Origin: Pseudomonas faucium | GTDB lineage: Bacteria; Pseudomonadota; Gammaproteobacteria; Pseudomonadales; Pseudomonadaceae | Assembly (NCBI RefSeq): GCF_021602585.1 | Contig: NZ_BQIP01000017.1 | Coordinates: 1 to 64,000 of the forward strand | DNA: 64,000 nt | Reading direction: 5' to 3' | Shown: in pieces, positions 18,901 through 27,596 of the stretch | Layout of the letters: every line of letters begins with the position of its first letter | Numbering within the stretch: the first letter of the stretch is position 1 | Program-made: the position numbers and the translations under genes | The notes under the pieces: generated by a model | Told to the model about the DNA's origin: nothing | Seen by the model: the letters and a program-made list of their open reading frames with translations, nothing else | The model's database searches: none

Positions 18901-20776
18901 GGTTCAGGCCTTCGCTGTAGGTGAAGGCGAAGTCGTGGATCCAGTACTCGCGGCCACTGGCGTGGCGCAGCCGGTACGGGAACTCGCCGAGCACGCGCAG
19001 GCCCAGGTTCTCGAGGATCGGCAGCACGTCCGACAGCGCCAGCGGGGTATCGGCGTGGTACAGCTTGCAGTGCAGCAGGCGCTCGCCCAGGCGCGTCAGC
19101 GGCTGGTAGAAGCTCATTGCCAGTGGCTTGGCCTCCGACAGCGCCAGCACGTGCTGCAGGTCAACCACCGCCGAGTGCGCGGCAAAGCGCTCGCGGTAGC
19201 CGGCGGGGAAGCCTTTGGGGAAGTCGGCGAGGATGTTGGTGCCCTGGGCTTCGCCGAAGTTTTCCACCACCAGCGCCGAATAGTCGTCATGCCACGAGCG
19301 GCACGCCTGGATCACTTCGTTTTCCAGCTGCTGCGGGTCGATGTCGATGCGGTTTTTCGGGTCGACCCGCAAAATCAGCTGCACACGCGCCAGCACCGAT
19401 TCGGAGAAGAAGGTCCAGAACTCGCAGTCGCTGGCTTTGAGGCGCTCCATCAGCACCTGCTGGATCTTCTGGCGCACCTCGGTGGAATAGATTTCCCGCG
19501 GCACGTAGGCCAGGCAGTAGCAGAAGCGCCCGTAAGGGTCCTTGCGCAGGAACACGCGGATCTTGTTGCGCTCCTGGATCTGCACGATCGACATCACGGT
19601 GCTGAACAGCTCGTCGATCGGGGTCTGGAACAGGTCGTCGCGCGGCAGCACTTCGAGCACCTGGGCCAGTTCCTTGCCCAGGTGGGCCTTGGGGTCGAAG
19701 CCCGAACGGCGCTCGACTTCAGCGACCTTGACGCGGATGTAGGGGATGGCATGCACGCTCTCGCCGTACACCGAGGAGGTGTACAGGCCCATGAAGCGGT
19801 GCTCCTTGACCACCTTGCCGTCGGCGTCGAGCTGGCGGATCGACACATAGTCCGGGTAGGCCGGGCGGTGCACGCGGCTAGGCAGCGCGGCCTTGGCGAA
19901 CGACAGCAGCAGCGGCTCGGCCAGGTAGGCCACGGCGTAGTCTTCGATACGCAGCTCTTCAGGCGTCAGGCCCACGCGCAAGCGGCGCGGCAGGCCGAGG
20001 AAGGAATGCTCGTCGTAGAGCATCTGGCCACCGGCGGCGTCGCCCTGCACGGTGAATTCTTCATAGCCGAGGAAGGTGAAATGGTTGTCCAGCAACCACT
20101 CCAGGAACGCCTTGACCTCGCCCTTCTCATGCTGCACCGGGGCAAACGGGGTTTGCTCCACCAGCGCCACCACTTCGCGCAGCTTGGCCTTCATCGGCTC
20201 GAAATCGGCCACGGCCACGCGCACTTCGGCCAGCACCTGCTCGATCTCGCGGGCCAGAACGTTCAGCTCGGCGGCGTTGGCGCAGCGGTCGATCTCCAGG
20301 TACATCAGCGACTCGTGGCGCACGCCTTCGCCATGGGTGCCCTTGGGCAGCAGCTCGAGCAGCTCGCCCTTGGGCCCGCGACGCACGCTGAGCACGGTGG
20401 TCTGCAGGGTGTGGATGCTGTAGCCGCGGCGGTTGAGCTCGGTGCGCACCGAGTCGACCAGAAATGGCAAGTCATGGTGCAGCACCTCGACCACGGTGTG
20501 GGTCGATTGCCAGCCGTTGCGTTCGTAATCGGGGTTGTACACCCGCACCTGCGGTTGCTCGGGGTCGAAGCGCTCGATGATGCGCCAGGCCGACAGGGTG
20601 CAGCCGGCCAGGTCCGACAGCCTGCGCTGGGTGAGTTCGTCCAGGGAAATGATGCCGAAGAACTGCTCGGCGAACAGCGCCACTTGTGGCAGTGACTGTT
20701 CGCTGATGTGCTGCGCCAGGGCCGCCTGCAGTTGATGCTGGAAGTCGGCTTTGCTGGCTGCGGTGAAGAACGCCAT
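15911..20776 (-). CDS. gdhB: NAD-specific glutamate dehydrogenase, 180-kDa class
   Basis: Large catabolic enzyme converting glutamate to 2-oxoglutarate and ammonia with NAD. The 1,621 residues match the roughly 1,620-residue GdhB of P. aeruginosa, which is allosterically activated by arginine. The long N-terminal half carries ACT-like regulatory segments. The catalytic core lies in the second half, with KNSVIVPVGAKGGFLPRR (substrate lysine region) and the nucleotide-binding GVGDMAGDVFGNGLL. The start is the ATG at 20776 (MAFFTAASKADFQ); a frame opening 66 bases earlier lacks support. It is monocistronic and convergent with ppsR. The long open frame on the opposite strand is a by-product of GC-rich codons. 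Confidence 0.97.
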   Translation of the reverse strand: MAFFTAASKADFQHQLQAALAQHISEQSLPQVALFAEQFFGIISLDELTQRRLSDLAGCTLSAWRIIERFDPEQPQVRVYNPDYERNGWQSTHTVVEVLHHDLPFLVDSVRTELNRRGYSIHTLQTTVLSVRRGPKGELLELLPKGTHGEGVRHESLMYLEIDRCANAAELNVLAREIEQVLAEVRVAVADFEPMKAKLREVVALVEQTPFAPVQHEKGEVKAFLEWLLDNHFTFLGYEEFTVQGDAAGGQMLYDEHSFLGLPRRLRVGLTPEELRIEDYAVAYLAEPLLLSFAKAALPSRVHRPAYPDYVSIRQLDADGKVVKEHRFMGLYTSSVYGESVHAIPYIRVKVAEVERRSGFDPKAHLGKELAQVLEVLPRDDLFQTPIDELFSTVMSIVQIQERNKIRVFLRKDPYGRFCYCLAYVPREIYSTEVRQKIQQVLMERLKASDCEFWTFFSESVLARVQLILRVDPKNRIDIDPQQLENEVIQACRSWHDDYSALVVENFGEAQGTNILADFPKGFPAGYRERFAAHSAVVDLQHVLALSEAKPLAMSFYQPLTRLGERLLHCKLYHADTPLALSDVLPILENLGLRVLGEFPYRLRHASGREYWIHDFAFTYSEGLNLDIQQLNDVLQDAFVHIVQGDAENDAFNRLVLTAGLPWRDVALLRAYARYLKQIRLGFDLGYIASTLNNHTDIARELTRLFKTRFYLARKLTNEDLDDKQQRLEQAILTALDDVQVLNEDRILRRYLDLIKATLRTNFYQPDANGQNKSYFSFKFNPKLIPELPKPVPKFEIFVYSPRVEGVHLRFGNVARGGLRWSDREEDFRTEVLGLVKAQQVKNSVIVPVGAKGGFLPRRLPLGGTRDEIAAEGVACYRIFISGLLDITDNLKDGGVVPPANVVRHDDDDPYLVVAADKGTATFSDIANGIAIDYGFWLGDAFASGGSAGYDHKKMGITARGAWVGVQRHFRERGINVQQDPITVIGVGDMAGDVFGNGLLMSDKLQLVAAFNHLHIFIDPNPDPATSFVERKRLFDLPRSAWSDYDTSIMSEGGGIFPRSAKSIAISPQMKERFAIEADRLTPTELLHALLKAPVDLLWNGGIGTYVKASSESHADVGDKANDALRVNGNELRCKVVGEGGNLGMTQLGRVEFGLQGGATNTDFIDNAGGVDCSDHEVNIKILLNEVVQGGDMTEKQRNQLLGSMTDEVAGLVLGNNYKQTQALSLAARRARERIAEYKRLMADLESRGKLDRAIEFLPSEEQLAERLAAGQGLTRAELSVLISYSKIDLKEQLLKSLVPDDDYLTRDMETAFPPSLVSKFAEAMRRHRLKREIVSTQIANDLVNNMGITFVQRLKESTGMSPANVAGAYVIVRDIFHLPHWFRQIEALDYQVPAEIQLTLMDELMRLGRRATRWFLRSRRNEQDAGRDTAHFGPKIAQLGLKLDELLEGPTRERWMVRYQSFVEAGVPELLARMVAGTSHLYTLLPIIEAADVTGHEPAQVAKAFFAVGSALDLTWYLQEISNLPVENNWQALAREAFRDDIDLQQRAITISVLQMADAPQDMDARVALWAEQHRVMVERWRAMLDDLRNATGTDYAMYAVANRELVDLAMSGQAAVVPS

Positions 20777-21021
20777 CTGTGGTACTCCGCTTGGGCTTTG
20801 TAATAGTTGAAGCGTCGCGTGCGTCCGACGGTCACGGATCAACGATAGCCAACCCGTGGCAAGCCGGACGTAAAGTTCAGGGCTCGCCGAAGCTTAACGA
20901 CTGATCGGTCATCGCCGCTTGCAGCGCTGCGACAATTTCGGTCAAGGGGCGGTAACTTTACGTTTATGGATGCCCACAACACTGTCAGAATTCCCTTTCA
21001 TTTCCTTGACCCGAGCCCGCT

Positions 21022-21375
21022 ATGCAAATCAATACCGCCCTGCTCTTCGCCACCCCCTGCGATGACGAGGAAGACAACATGGCGACCTTGTGCTGCCACA
21101 GCGACAAGGGGCAGATGTTCCTGCTGACCCGCTATCCGGACGAGGACACGGTCGACCTGACCCTCGATGACGAGCCTTCGACGCTCGATGGCCTGAAGGT
21201 GACCTTGAGCGCCCAGCGCTTGCTGATCGAAGTGGCCGCCGGGGACCGTGATGCGCTCAAGGGCGATGAGGCGCTGGAAATCGTGCTGACCTCGGCGGGC
21301 ACTGACCTGGAAGAGGTCGAGCTGACCTTGCGCAATATTCTCGATGGCACGGGCACCTTCGTCAGCGAGCTCTGA
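21022..21375 (+). CDS. Conserved hypothetical acidic protein, possibly Imm10-like
   Basis: Acidic protein of 117 residues that I do not recognise with certainty. Alternating strands rich in Asp and Glu (MFLLTRYPDEDTVDLTLDDE), then LLIEV and LEIVLTSAGTDLEEVELTLR, resemble the layout of Imm10-type immunity proteins, but this is only an impression. The first ATG is used; a second at 21079 would give 98 residues and has GAGGAA seven bases upstream, so it may be the true start. No toxin gene is adjacent. It is divergent from gdhB across 245 bases and followed by a REP pair. Confidence 0.7.
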   Translation: MQINTALLFATPCDDEEDNMATLCCHSDKGQMFLLTRYPDEDTVDLTLDDEPSTLDGLKVTLSAQRLLIEVAAGDRDALKGDEALEIVLTSAGTDLEEVELTLRNILDGTGTFVSEL

Positions 21376-21390
21376 GCTTTTTCGGCAGTG

Positions 21391-21458
21391 GCCCTATCGC
21401 CGGCAAGCCGGCTCCCACAGATTCTCTGCGTGGGAGCCGGCTTGCCGGCGATAGGGCC
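21391..21458. repeat. Head-to-head REP pair
   Basis: Two REP copies in inverted orientation (21391-21420 forward, 21430-21458 reverse) with a nine-base spacer. Together they can fold into one long hairpin. They lie directly after the acidic hypothetical gene and may protect or end its transcript. Confidence 0.93.
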
Positions 21459-21489
21459 CTGACAGACACTCCATAACCCCTTGAAAATA

Positions 21490-21525
21490 TTGACAGCCCA
21501 TCCACCGACAGGCATTGTCTGACAA
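21490..21525 (+). promoter_or_regulatory. Promoter and FadR-type operator of the regulator gene
   Basis: TTGACA at 21490-21495 is a perfect -35 hexamer. Seventeen bases on, CATTGT (21513-21518) is a weak -10. Overlapping it is the palindrome TTGTC-T-GACAA at 21515-21525, which fits the TNGTNNNACNA consensus of FadR-subfamily GntR repressors. It ends 23 bases before the regulator ATG, so autorepression is likely. Confidence 0.6.
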
Positions 21526-21548
21526 CCTGACCACTAGGCAACCGCCCC

Positions 21549-22259
21549 ATGCTAGAGCTCCAGCGCCCCGACACCCTGGTCGAACGGGTTGTCAGCGCCA
21601 TCCGCGCCGAGATCGATGCCGGCCGCCTGGCCGCCGAATCGCGCCTGCCCACCGAACAGCAACTGGCCGAACAGCTCAATGTCAGCCGCTCGGTGGTGCG
21701 TGAGGCAGTGGCGCAGCTCAAGGCTGATGGCGTGCTGATCGCCCGTCGCGGGCTCGGCTCCTACATCTCGCAAACCCCCAACGGCACCGTGTTCCGCTTC
21801 CCCGGCAGCCAAGGGCGCACGCCTGACCTGGTGCAGATGTTCGAGATGCGCCTGTGGATCGAAACCCAGGCCGCGGCCATCGCCGCGCGCCGGCGTGACG
21901 CCGATGACCTGGCGCACATGGCCAAAGCCCTGCAAGCCATGCTCGATAAAAGCAGCGACTTCGCCACCGCCTCGGCCGCCGACGTGGCCTTTCATCGGGC
22001 CATCGCCGAAGCCAGCAAGAACGACTATTTCGTGGCCTTTCACGACTTCCTCGGCGGCCAGCTGGCCAGCGCGCGGCGCACCGCCTGGGAAAACTCCGCC
22101 AGCCACTCGGTAGGCGGTTCGGCAGATGCCAACCGCGAACACCAGGCGCTGTACCAGGCCATCGCCGACGGCGACCGGCAAGCCGCAGCTGCCTGCGCCG
22201 AAGCGCACCTGCGCGCCTCGGCCAAACGCCTGAAAATCGACCTTCCCGCCCTCGACTGA
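21549..22259 (+). CDS. GntR-family (FadR subfamily) transcriptional regulator
   Basis: DNA-binding regulator of 236 residues. The N-terminal winged helix-turn-helix (residues 5-75: RVVSAIRAEIDAGRLAAESR, LPTEQQLAEQLNVSRSVVRE) is followed by an all-helical FCD effector domain. The FCD metal/effector residues are visible as MFEMRLWIET, FHRAIAEASKN and EHQALYQAIADGD. A FadR-type operator overlaps its promoter, and a near-identical site lies before lhgO 100 bases downstream. The obvious inference is that it represses itself and the lhgO-permease pair until 2-hydroxyglutarate or a related acid is present. The effector is not known from sequence. Confidence 0.92.
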   Translation: MLELQRPDTLVERVVSAIRAEIDAGRLAAESRLPTEQQLAEQLNVSRSVVREAVAQLKADGVLIARRGLGSYISQTPNGTVFRFPGSQGRTPDLVQMFEMRLWIETQAAAIAARRRDADDLAHMAKALQAMLDKSSDFATASAADVAFHRAIAEASKNDYFVAFHDFLGGQLASARRTAWENSASHSVGGSADANREHQALYQAIADGDRQAAAACAEAHLRASAKRLKIDLPALD

Positions 22260-22307
22260 CCCCGGAGCACTCACCGTGGCCTGGCGAGGCCTTTTGCACG
22301 CACTACT

Positions 22308-22318
22308 TAGTCTGACAA
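22308..22318 (+). promoter_or_regulatory. FadR-type operator before lhgO
   Basis: TAGTCTGACAA fits TNGTNNNACNA and shares the run GTCTGACAACCTGA with the operator before the regulator gene. It lies 45 bases upstream of the lhgO ATG, consistent with repression of lhgO by the adjacent regulator. Confidence 0.55.
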
Positions 22319-22362
22319 CCTGATAAGCAGATCCACCGACAAGAACACCAAGGTACCCCTGC

Positions 22363-23556
22363 ATGACTTACGACTACTGCATCATCGGCGGCGGCATCGT
22401 CGGCCTCGCCACCGCGATGGCCCTGCTGCAACAGCGCCCCGGCGCGTCCTTGCTGATCCTGGAAAAGGAAGCCAGCCTCGGCCGCCACCAGACCGGCCAC
22501 AACAGCGGCGTGATCCATGCAGGCATCTATTACGCCCCGGGCAGCCTCAAGGCCGAGCTGTGCAAGCGCGGCGCCCAGGCCACCAAGGACTTCTGCCGCG
22601 AACACGGCATCGCCTTCGACGTCTGCGGCAAGCTGCTGGTGGCCTCCAACCCGCTGGAAATGCAGCGCATGGAGGCGCTGTACCAGCGCTCGCAGCAGAA
22701 CGGCCTGAAGGTCGAGCGCCTCGACGCCGGCGAACTCAAGCGCCGCGAGCCGAACATCGCCGGGCTCGGCGCGCTGTTCGTCGACGCCACCGGCATCGTC
22801 GACTACAAGCAGGTGTGCTACGCCATGGCCAAGGTGATCGAGCAGGCTGGCGGCGAAGTGCGCTTGTCTACCACGGTGCAGGGCATCCGCGAGCTGGGCG
22901 AGCATGTCGAGATCCGCGACCACGGCCAGACCTGGCGCGCCCGCCAGCTGGTCGCCTGCGCCGGCCTGCAGTCCGACCGCCTGGCGCGCCTGGCCGGGGT
23001 CAGGATCGACCATCAGATCATCCCCTTCCGCGGCGAGTACTACCGCCTGCCGGCCAGCAAGAACCAGATCGTCAACCACCTGATCTACCCGATCCCCGAC
23101 CCGGAGCTGCCGTTCCTCGGCGTGCACCTGACGCGCATGATCGACGGCAGCGTCACCGTCGGCCCCAACGCCGTGCTCGGCTTCGGCCGGGAGAACTACC
23201 GCAAGTTTTCGGTGAACTGGCGCGATGTGGCCGAGTACGCCGCCTTCCCCGGCTTCTGGAAAACCATCTGGAACAACCTCGGCTCCGGCACCGCCGAGAT
23301 GAAGAACTCGCTGTTCAAGCGCGGCTACCTGGAGCAGTGCCGCAAGTACTGCCCGTCGCTCGAGGTCGAGGACCTGCTGCCCTACGAGGCCGGCATCCGC
23401 GCCCAGGCGGTGATGCGCGACGGCACCCTGGTGCATGACTTCCTGTTCGCCGAGACCCCGCGCATGGTGCACGTCTGCAATGCCCCGTCGCCTGCGGCCA
23501 CCTCGGCCATCCCGATCGGCCAGATGATCGCCGAGAAGATCCTCAAGGCCCGCTGA
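22363..23556 (+). CDS. lhgO: L-2-hydroxyglutarate oxidase
   Basis: FAD-dependent oxidoreductase of the DAO family that oxidises L-2-hydroxyglutarate to 2-oxoglutarate, passing electrons to oxygen or the quinone pool. The 397-residue protein starts with the dinucleotide-binding motif IIGGGIVGLATAMALLQ. It then has the conserved GRHQTGHNSGVIHAGIYY segment and the C-terminal SPAATSAIPIGQMIAEKI, all typical of LhgO/YgaF. It is preceded by a FadR-type regulator and followed 44 bases later by a permease. In many pseudomonads lhgO accompanies the glutarate hydroxylase csiD; csiD is absent here, so this copy probably serves uptake and use of the hydroxyacid itself. Confidence 0.93.
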   Translation: MTYDYCIIGGGIVGLATAMALLQQRPGASLLILEKEASLGRHQTGHNSGVIHAGIYYAPGSLKAELCKRGAQATKDFCREHGIAFDVCGKLLVASNPLEMQRMEALYQRSQQNGLKVERLDAGELKRREPNIAGLGALFVDATGIVDYKQVCYAMAKVIEQAGGEVRLSTTVQGIRELGEHVEIRDHGQTWRARQLVACAGLQSDRLARLAGVRIDHQIIPFRGEYYRLPASKNQIVNHLIYPIPDPELPFLGVHLTRMIDGSVTVGPNAVLGFGRENYRKFSVNWRDVAEYAAFPGFWKTIWNNLGSGTAEMKNSLFKRGYLEQCRKYCPSLEVEDLLPYEAGIRAQAVMRDGTLVHDFLFAETPRMVHVCNAPSPAATSAIPIGQMIAEKILKAR

Positions 23557-23600
23557 ACACTGCTGCAACACAACACTACAAAGACAATAAGGAACCTCAG

Positions 23601-24932
23601 ATGTCGGTACACGAGGCGGCGCTGGCCGCAACCGAAACCCCGCAACAGCAACGCAAGCGCCTGCGCAAGGTAGCCGCGGCAACCATCTTCGGCTCGATGC
23701 TGGAGTGGTACGACTTCTACCTCTACGCGACCATGGCGGCGATCGTGTTCTCGAAGATCTTCTTCGATGCCAGCAACCCGGCGGTGGCCTCGCTGCTGGC
23801 GTTCTCCACCTTCGCCATCGGCTTCATCGCCCGCCCCTTCGGCGGCGTGCTGTTCGGCTACCTGGGCGACCGCTTCGGGCGCAAGCACGTGCTGGTCATC
23901 ACCTTCTGCATGATGGGCGTGTGCACTGCGCTGATCGGCCTGATCCCCAGCTACGCCACCATCGGCATCTGGGCGCCGATCCTGCTGGTGGTGATCCGCA
24001 TCATCCAGGGCCTGGGCGCCGGCGCCGAGCTGTCGGGCGCGGCGGTCACCTCCTACGAGCATGCCAGCGAAGGCAAGCGCGGCAGCCAGGGCGCCTGGCC
24101 GGCACTGGGGCTGAACCTGGGCCTGCTGCTGTCGTCGCTGACCGTGTACCTGCTGACCATGAACGGCAACGAGTTCCTCCTGGCCGGCGGCTGGCGCATC
24201 CCGTTCATCGCCAGCATTGCCCTGGTGGCGGTCGGCCTGTGGGTGCGCAAGAGCATCCCGGAAACGCCCGATTTCAAGAAGGCGCACGACAAGGTCGACG
24301 ACCAGCCCCAGGTGTCGCCGCTCAAGCTGCTGTTCAAAAACGACCTCAAAGGCCTGGCCGTGGTGTTCTTCGTGGCCATCGGCTACAACGCCCTGAGCTA
24401 TATCTTCAAGACCTTCTCGCTGGCCTACCTGACCCAGTTCAAAGGGGTCGAGGCGCATGTCACCTCGCTGTCGGTGACCATCGCCAGCCTGGTGGCGATC
24501 TTCACCGTGCCGTTCTTCGGCTGGCTGTGCGACCGCTGGAGCAGCAAGACCGTGCTGATGCTCGGCGGCGTGCTGTCGGCACTGTTCGCCTACCCGTTCC
24601 TGCAGCTGCTGAGCACCGGCGAGCCGACCCTGATCTACGTGGCCATCGCCATCGGCACCGGCATCCTCGCGCCGATGATGTTCGCACCGCAGGGTTCGTT
24701 CCTCAGCCGCCAGTTCCCGACCCAGACCCGCTCTTCGGGCTTTGGCACCGGCCGCGAGATCGGCACCGCCGTGGCCGGTGGCCTGGCGCCGCTGGGCGGG
24801 CTGGCGCTGGTGGCAGGCTCGGCGACCCACTCCACCGATGGCGTGGCGTTGATCCTGGCGATCTCCGGCGTGCTGGTGGTGGTGTTCGCGCTGTTCGACC
24901 AGGGCCGCAAGCACTCCACCTCGAAGAACTGA
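23601..24932 (+). CDS. MHS-family MFS permease (dicarboxylate/proton symporter-like)
   Basis: Inner-membrane transporter of 443 residues with 12 predicted helices. The metabolite:H+ symporter signature is clear: FGSMLEWYDFYLYATMAAIV in helix 1 and RPFGGVLFGYLGDRFGRKHV between helices 2 and 3. QGLGAGAELSGAAV and the late PTQTRSSGFGTGREIG also fit the subfamily of KgtP, ShiA and ProP. Its position behind lhgO suggests import of 2-hydroxyglutarate, 2-oxoglutarate or a related acid. The substrate is inferred only from context. Confidence 0.92.
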   Translation: MSVHEAALAATETPQQQRKRLRKVAAATIFGSMLEWYDFYLYATMAAIVFSKIFFDASNPAVASLLAFSTFAIGFIARPFGGVLFGYLGDRFGRKHVLVITFCMMGVCTALIGLIPSYATIGIWAPILLVVIRIIQGLGAGAELSGAAVTSYEHASEGKRGSQGAWPALGLNLGLLLSSLTVYLLTMNGNEFLLAGGWRIPFIASIALVAVGLWVRKSIPETPDFKKAHDKVDDQPQVSPLKLLFKNDLKGLAVVFFVAIGYNALSYIFKTFSLAYLTQFKGVEAHVTSLSVTIASLVAIFTVPFFGWLCDRWSSKTVLMLGGVLSALFAYPFLQLLSTGEPTLIYVAIAIGTGILAPMMFAPQGSFLSRQFPTQTRSSGFGTGREIGTAVAGGLAPLGGLALVAGSATHSTDGVALILAISGVLVVVFALFDQGRKHSTSKN

Positions 24933-24940
24933 GGGGTGTA

Positions 24941-24972
24941 CGGCAGTACCTGCGAAGGTGCAGGCACTGCCG
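24941..24972. terminator. Hairpin between the permease gene and the DUF2235 gene
   Basis: CGGCAGTACCTGC pairs with GCAGGCACTGCCG (12 of 13 positions) around a six-base loop, between convergent genes. There is no T-run, so intrinsic termination is uncertain. Confidence 0.5.
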
Positions 24973-24983
24973 CCGCTTGGGCT

Positions 24984-26267
24984 TCAACCCAGCGGATTGT
25001 CATGCATGACCCGGCCCCCTTCCTCGGGCCGGTTGATGTACAGCATGTCCAGCGAGCTGTTGCGCAACCCCGCCAGGGCATTCCAGTGCGCCGAGGTATG
25101 CACGTATTTGCGCTGCAGCAAGGCCTGCTCGGCGGGCGTCAGTCGCAGCTCCTGGCAACGCCCAAGGGCATAGTCGTGCAGTTTTTCGCTGATCGCCTGC
25201 AGCTCTTCGGGCAGCCGATGCGCCTCATCCCCACCCAGCCCGGCGAATGGCACGCCGCAGCTCACGGCCAGCTCACGCATGATGCTCAGGTAGATGCGCG
25301 ACAGATGCCCGCTCACCTCACGCTCCCGATACACGGCGACGTAGACCTGTTTTTCCGGGTCTTCACGCTTGCCTCGGCCTTCGCTGACCGGCTCCTCCCA
25401 GACCTGCAGGCAGGGCTGCGGGTCGCCCACCTGCACGATTGCCGAAGCCAGCAAGGCCTGCACCGCCGCATAGGCGCGGGTGTGCTCTGCCGGCGTGGCC
25501 GCAGGCACCCGGTTCGATTGCGGTTTGCACAACAGCACCTGCTCGCGCAGGGTAGCGGGGTAACCGCCGCCAATGTTCGAGTGCACGCCGGGCACGACAA
25601 TGTCGTTGCCGCAGCGCAGCAAGGGGAAGTTGTGCCGCCGCTCGTCGCCGGCCACCAGCTGCACTACTTGCCGCGCAGTGCCCTGGCCAAGGCCCAGCTG
25701 CAAGCCATCGTAATCGTCATTGGCAGGGTCGAAGTTGCCACGCAGCGGCGCGACGATCGCCGCCACCGTGTCGAACAGGCCGATGAACTCGATCACCCGG
25801 TGGCACTGCAACTCGTCCGGCAGGCCCTCTGCCGCCTCGCTCAGCCGGTTGGCCAGGTGCCTGGCCGCTGCCGCTCCCCGGCTGAACCCGAACAGGTCGA
25901 AGGTGATCTTGCCGGGCAACACCTGCGGTTGGCTTGCCAGGCAGTCGCGCACCTGTTGCGCCACCGCGGCCAAGGCCTGCTCGACACGTGCCTGGACCCC
26001 GGCATGCCCGCGGCCAGTCGCGCCGCCGAAGGCCGAGTCGGGTGCCCCTTGGCAGGTGCCGATGCCCTGCACATAGTGCTTGAGGAAGCATTCATCATCG
26101 ACCTGGCCGCCAGGGTACAGCGCATGCAACAGGGCGATGTTGCTCAAGGCGTTGGCGTAACTGCCCCCTTCACCGCCTTGCGCGGCCTGGGCATTGGCTT
26201 GGTTGTTGCCGGTTCCGTCGAAGAATATGCCCACCCGCAAATGGGCTGGGCCATGCTGCTGTTCCAT
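24984..26267 (-). CDS. DUF2235 alpha/beta hydrolase (Tle1-like phospholipase family)
   Basis: Soluble hydrolase of 427 residues. It begins with the family hallmark VGIFFDGTGNNQAN, has the nucleophile elbow FGFSRGAAAARHLANRL (GxSxG with the serine in FSRG), and later GLFDTVAAI and VPGVHSNIGGGY, which supply likely Asp and His. These are the marks of DUF2235, a group that includes Tle1 antibacterial phospholipase effectors of type VI secretion. The ATG at 26267 has AAGGAG eight bases upstream, so it is preferred to one 36 bases earlier. No VgrG, immunity or secretion gene is adjacent, so an effector role is only a possibility. Confidence 0.85.
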   Translation of the reverse strand: MEQQHGPAHLRVGIFFDGTGNNQANAQAAQGGEGGSYANALSNIALLHALYPGGQVDDECFLKHYVQGIGTCQGAPDSAFGGATGRGHAGVQARVEQALAAVAQQVRDCLASQPQVLPGKITFDLFGFSRGAAAARHLANRLSEAAEGLPDELQCHRVIEFIGLFDTVAAIVAPLRGNFDPANDDYDGLQLGLGQGTARQVVQLVAGDERRHNFPLLRCGNDIVVPGVHSNIGGGYPATLREQVLLCKPQSNRVPAATPAEHTRAYAAVQALLASAIVQVGDPQPCLQVWEEPVSEGRGKREDPEKQVYVAVYREREVSGHLSRIYLSIMRELAVSCGVPFAGLGGDEAHRLPEELQAISEKLHDYALGRCQELRLTPAEQALLQRKYVHTSAHWNALAGLRNSSLDMLYINRPEEGGRVMHDNPLG

Positions 26268-26345
26268 GCTCACGCTCCTTGATGATTGGGAGCGTGCAAG
26301 CAAGCGACAGCGGGCGGCGGTGGAAAATCAGCCAATGCAGCAAAC

Positions 26346-26389
26346 AGCGAGCGCAGATTTCGACGTGGCACCGCGGATGGATTAAAGTA
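26346..26389 (+). promoter_or_regulatory. Promoter-like motif before moxR, copy 1
   Basis: AGCGAGCGCA, then about 17 bases, then GCGGATGGATTAAAGTA. The same arrangement recurs before the DUF58 gene at 27512-27553. TAAAGT (26383-26388) could be a -10 hexamer with TTCGAC about 18 bases upstream. The nature of the element is inferred from its repetition at two adjacent gene starts. Confidence 0.5.
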
Positions 26390-26451
26390 TCCCCCCTTGC
26401 CAGGCCAGTTGCCTTTCGCGCTCGCCCTGCCCATTCCAGGAACCGCCATCG

Positions 26452-27411
<960 letters not shown>

Positions 27412-27511
27412 ACTCAGGTGTTCTTCTCGACCAGGGTTTTCCGAGGGGCTGTTCGAACGCACGGAACGCAATGTGGGCAATGTGCGTGCCCAGGCAATCG
27501 CGCACATTTTT

Positions 27512-27553
27512 AGCGAACGCATTGGTCGTCACCACTGCGGATGCATTAAAGTA
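27512..27553 (+). promoter_or_regulatory. Promoter-like motif before the DUF58 gene, copy 2
   Basis: AGCGAACGCA, then about 15 bases, then GCGGATGCATTAAAGTA. It differs by one base from the copy before moxR in the 17-base core and aligns with it over about 43 positions. TAAAGT (27547-27552) is the candidate -10. Confidence 0.5.
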
Positions 27554-27596
27554 GGGGCCTCTGCCCAGCGCGCCCTCGACCTCGTCGCCTGACCCC

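Noticed and set aside
16052-20695. Very long open frame of 1,547 codons opposite gdhB
   Set aside because: Antisense shadow of GC-rich gdhB codons; composition is His/Gln/Val-rich without any domain, and gdhB itself is unmistakable.
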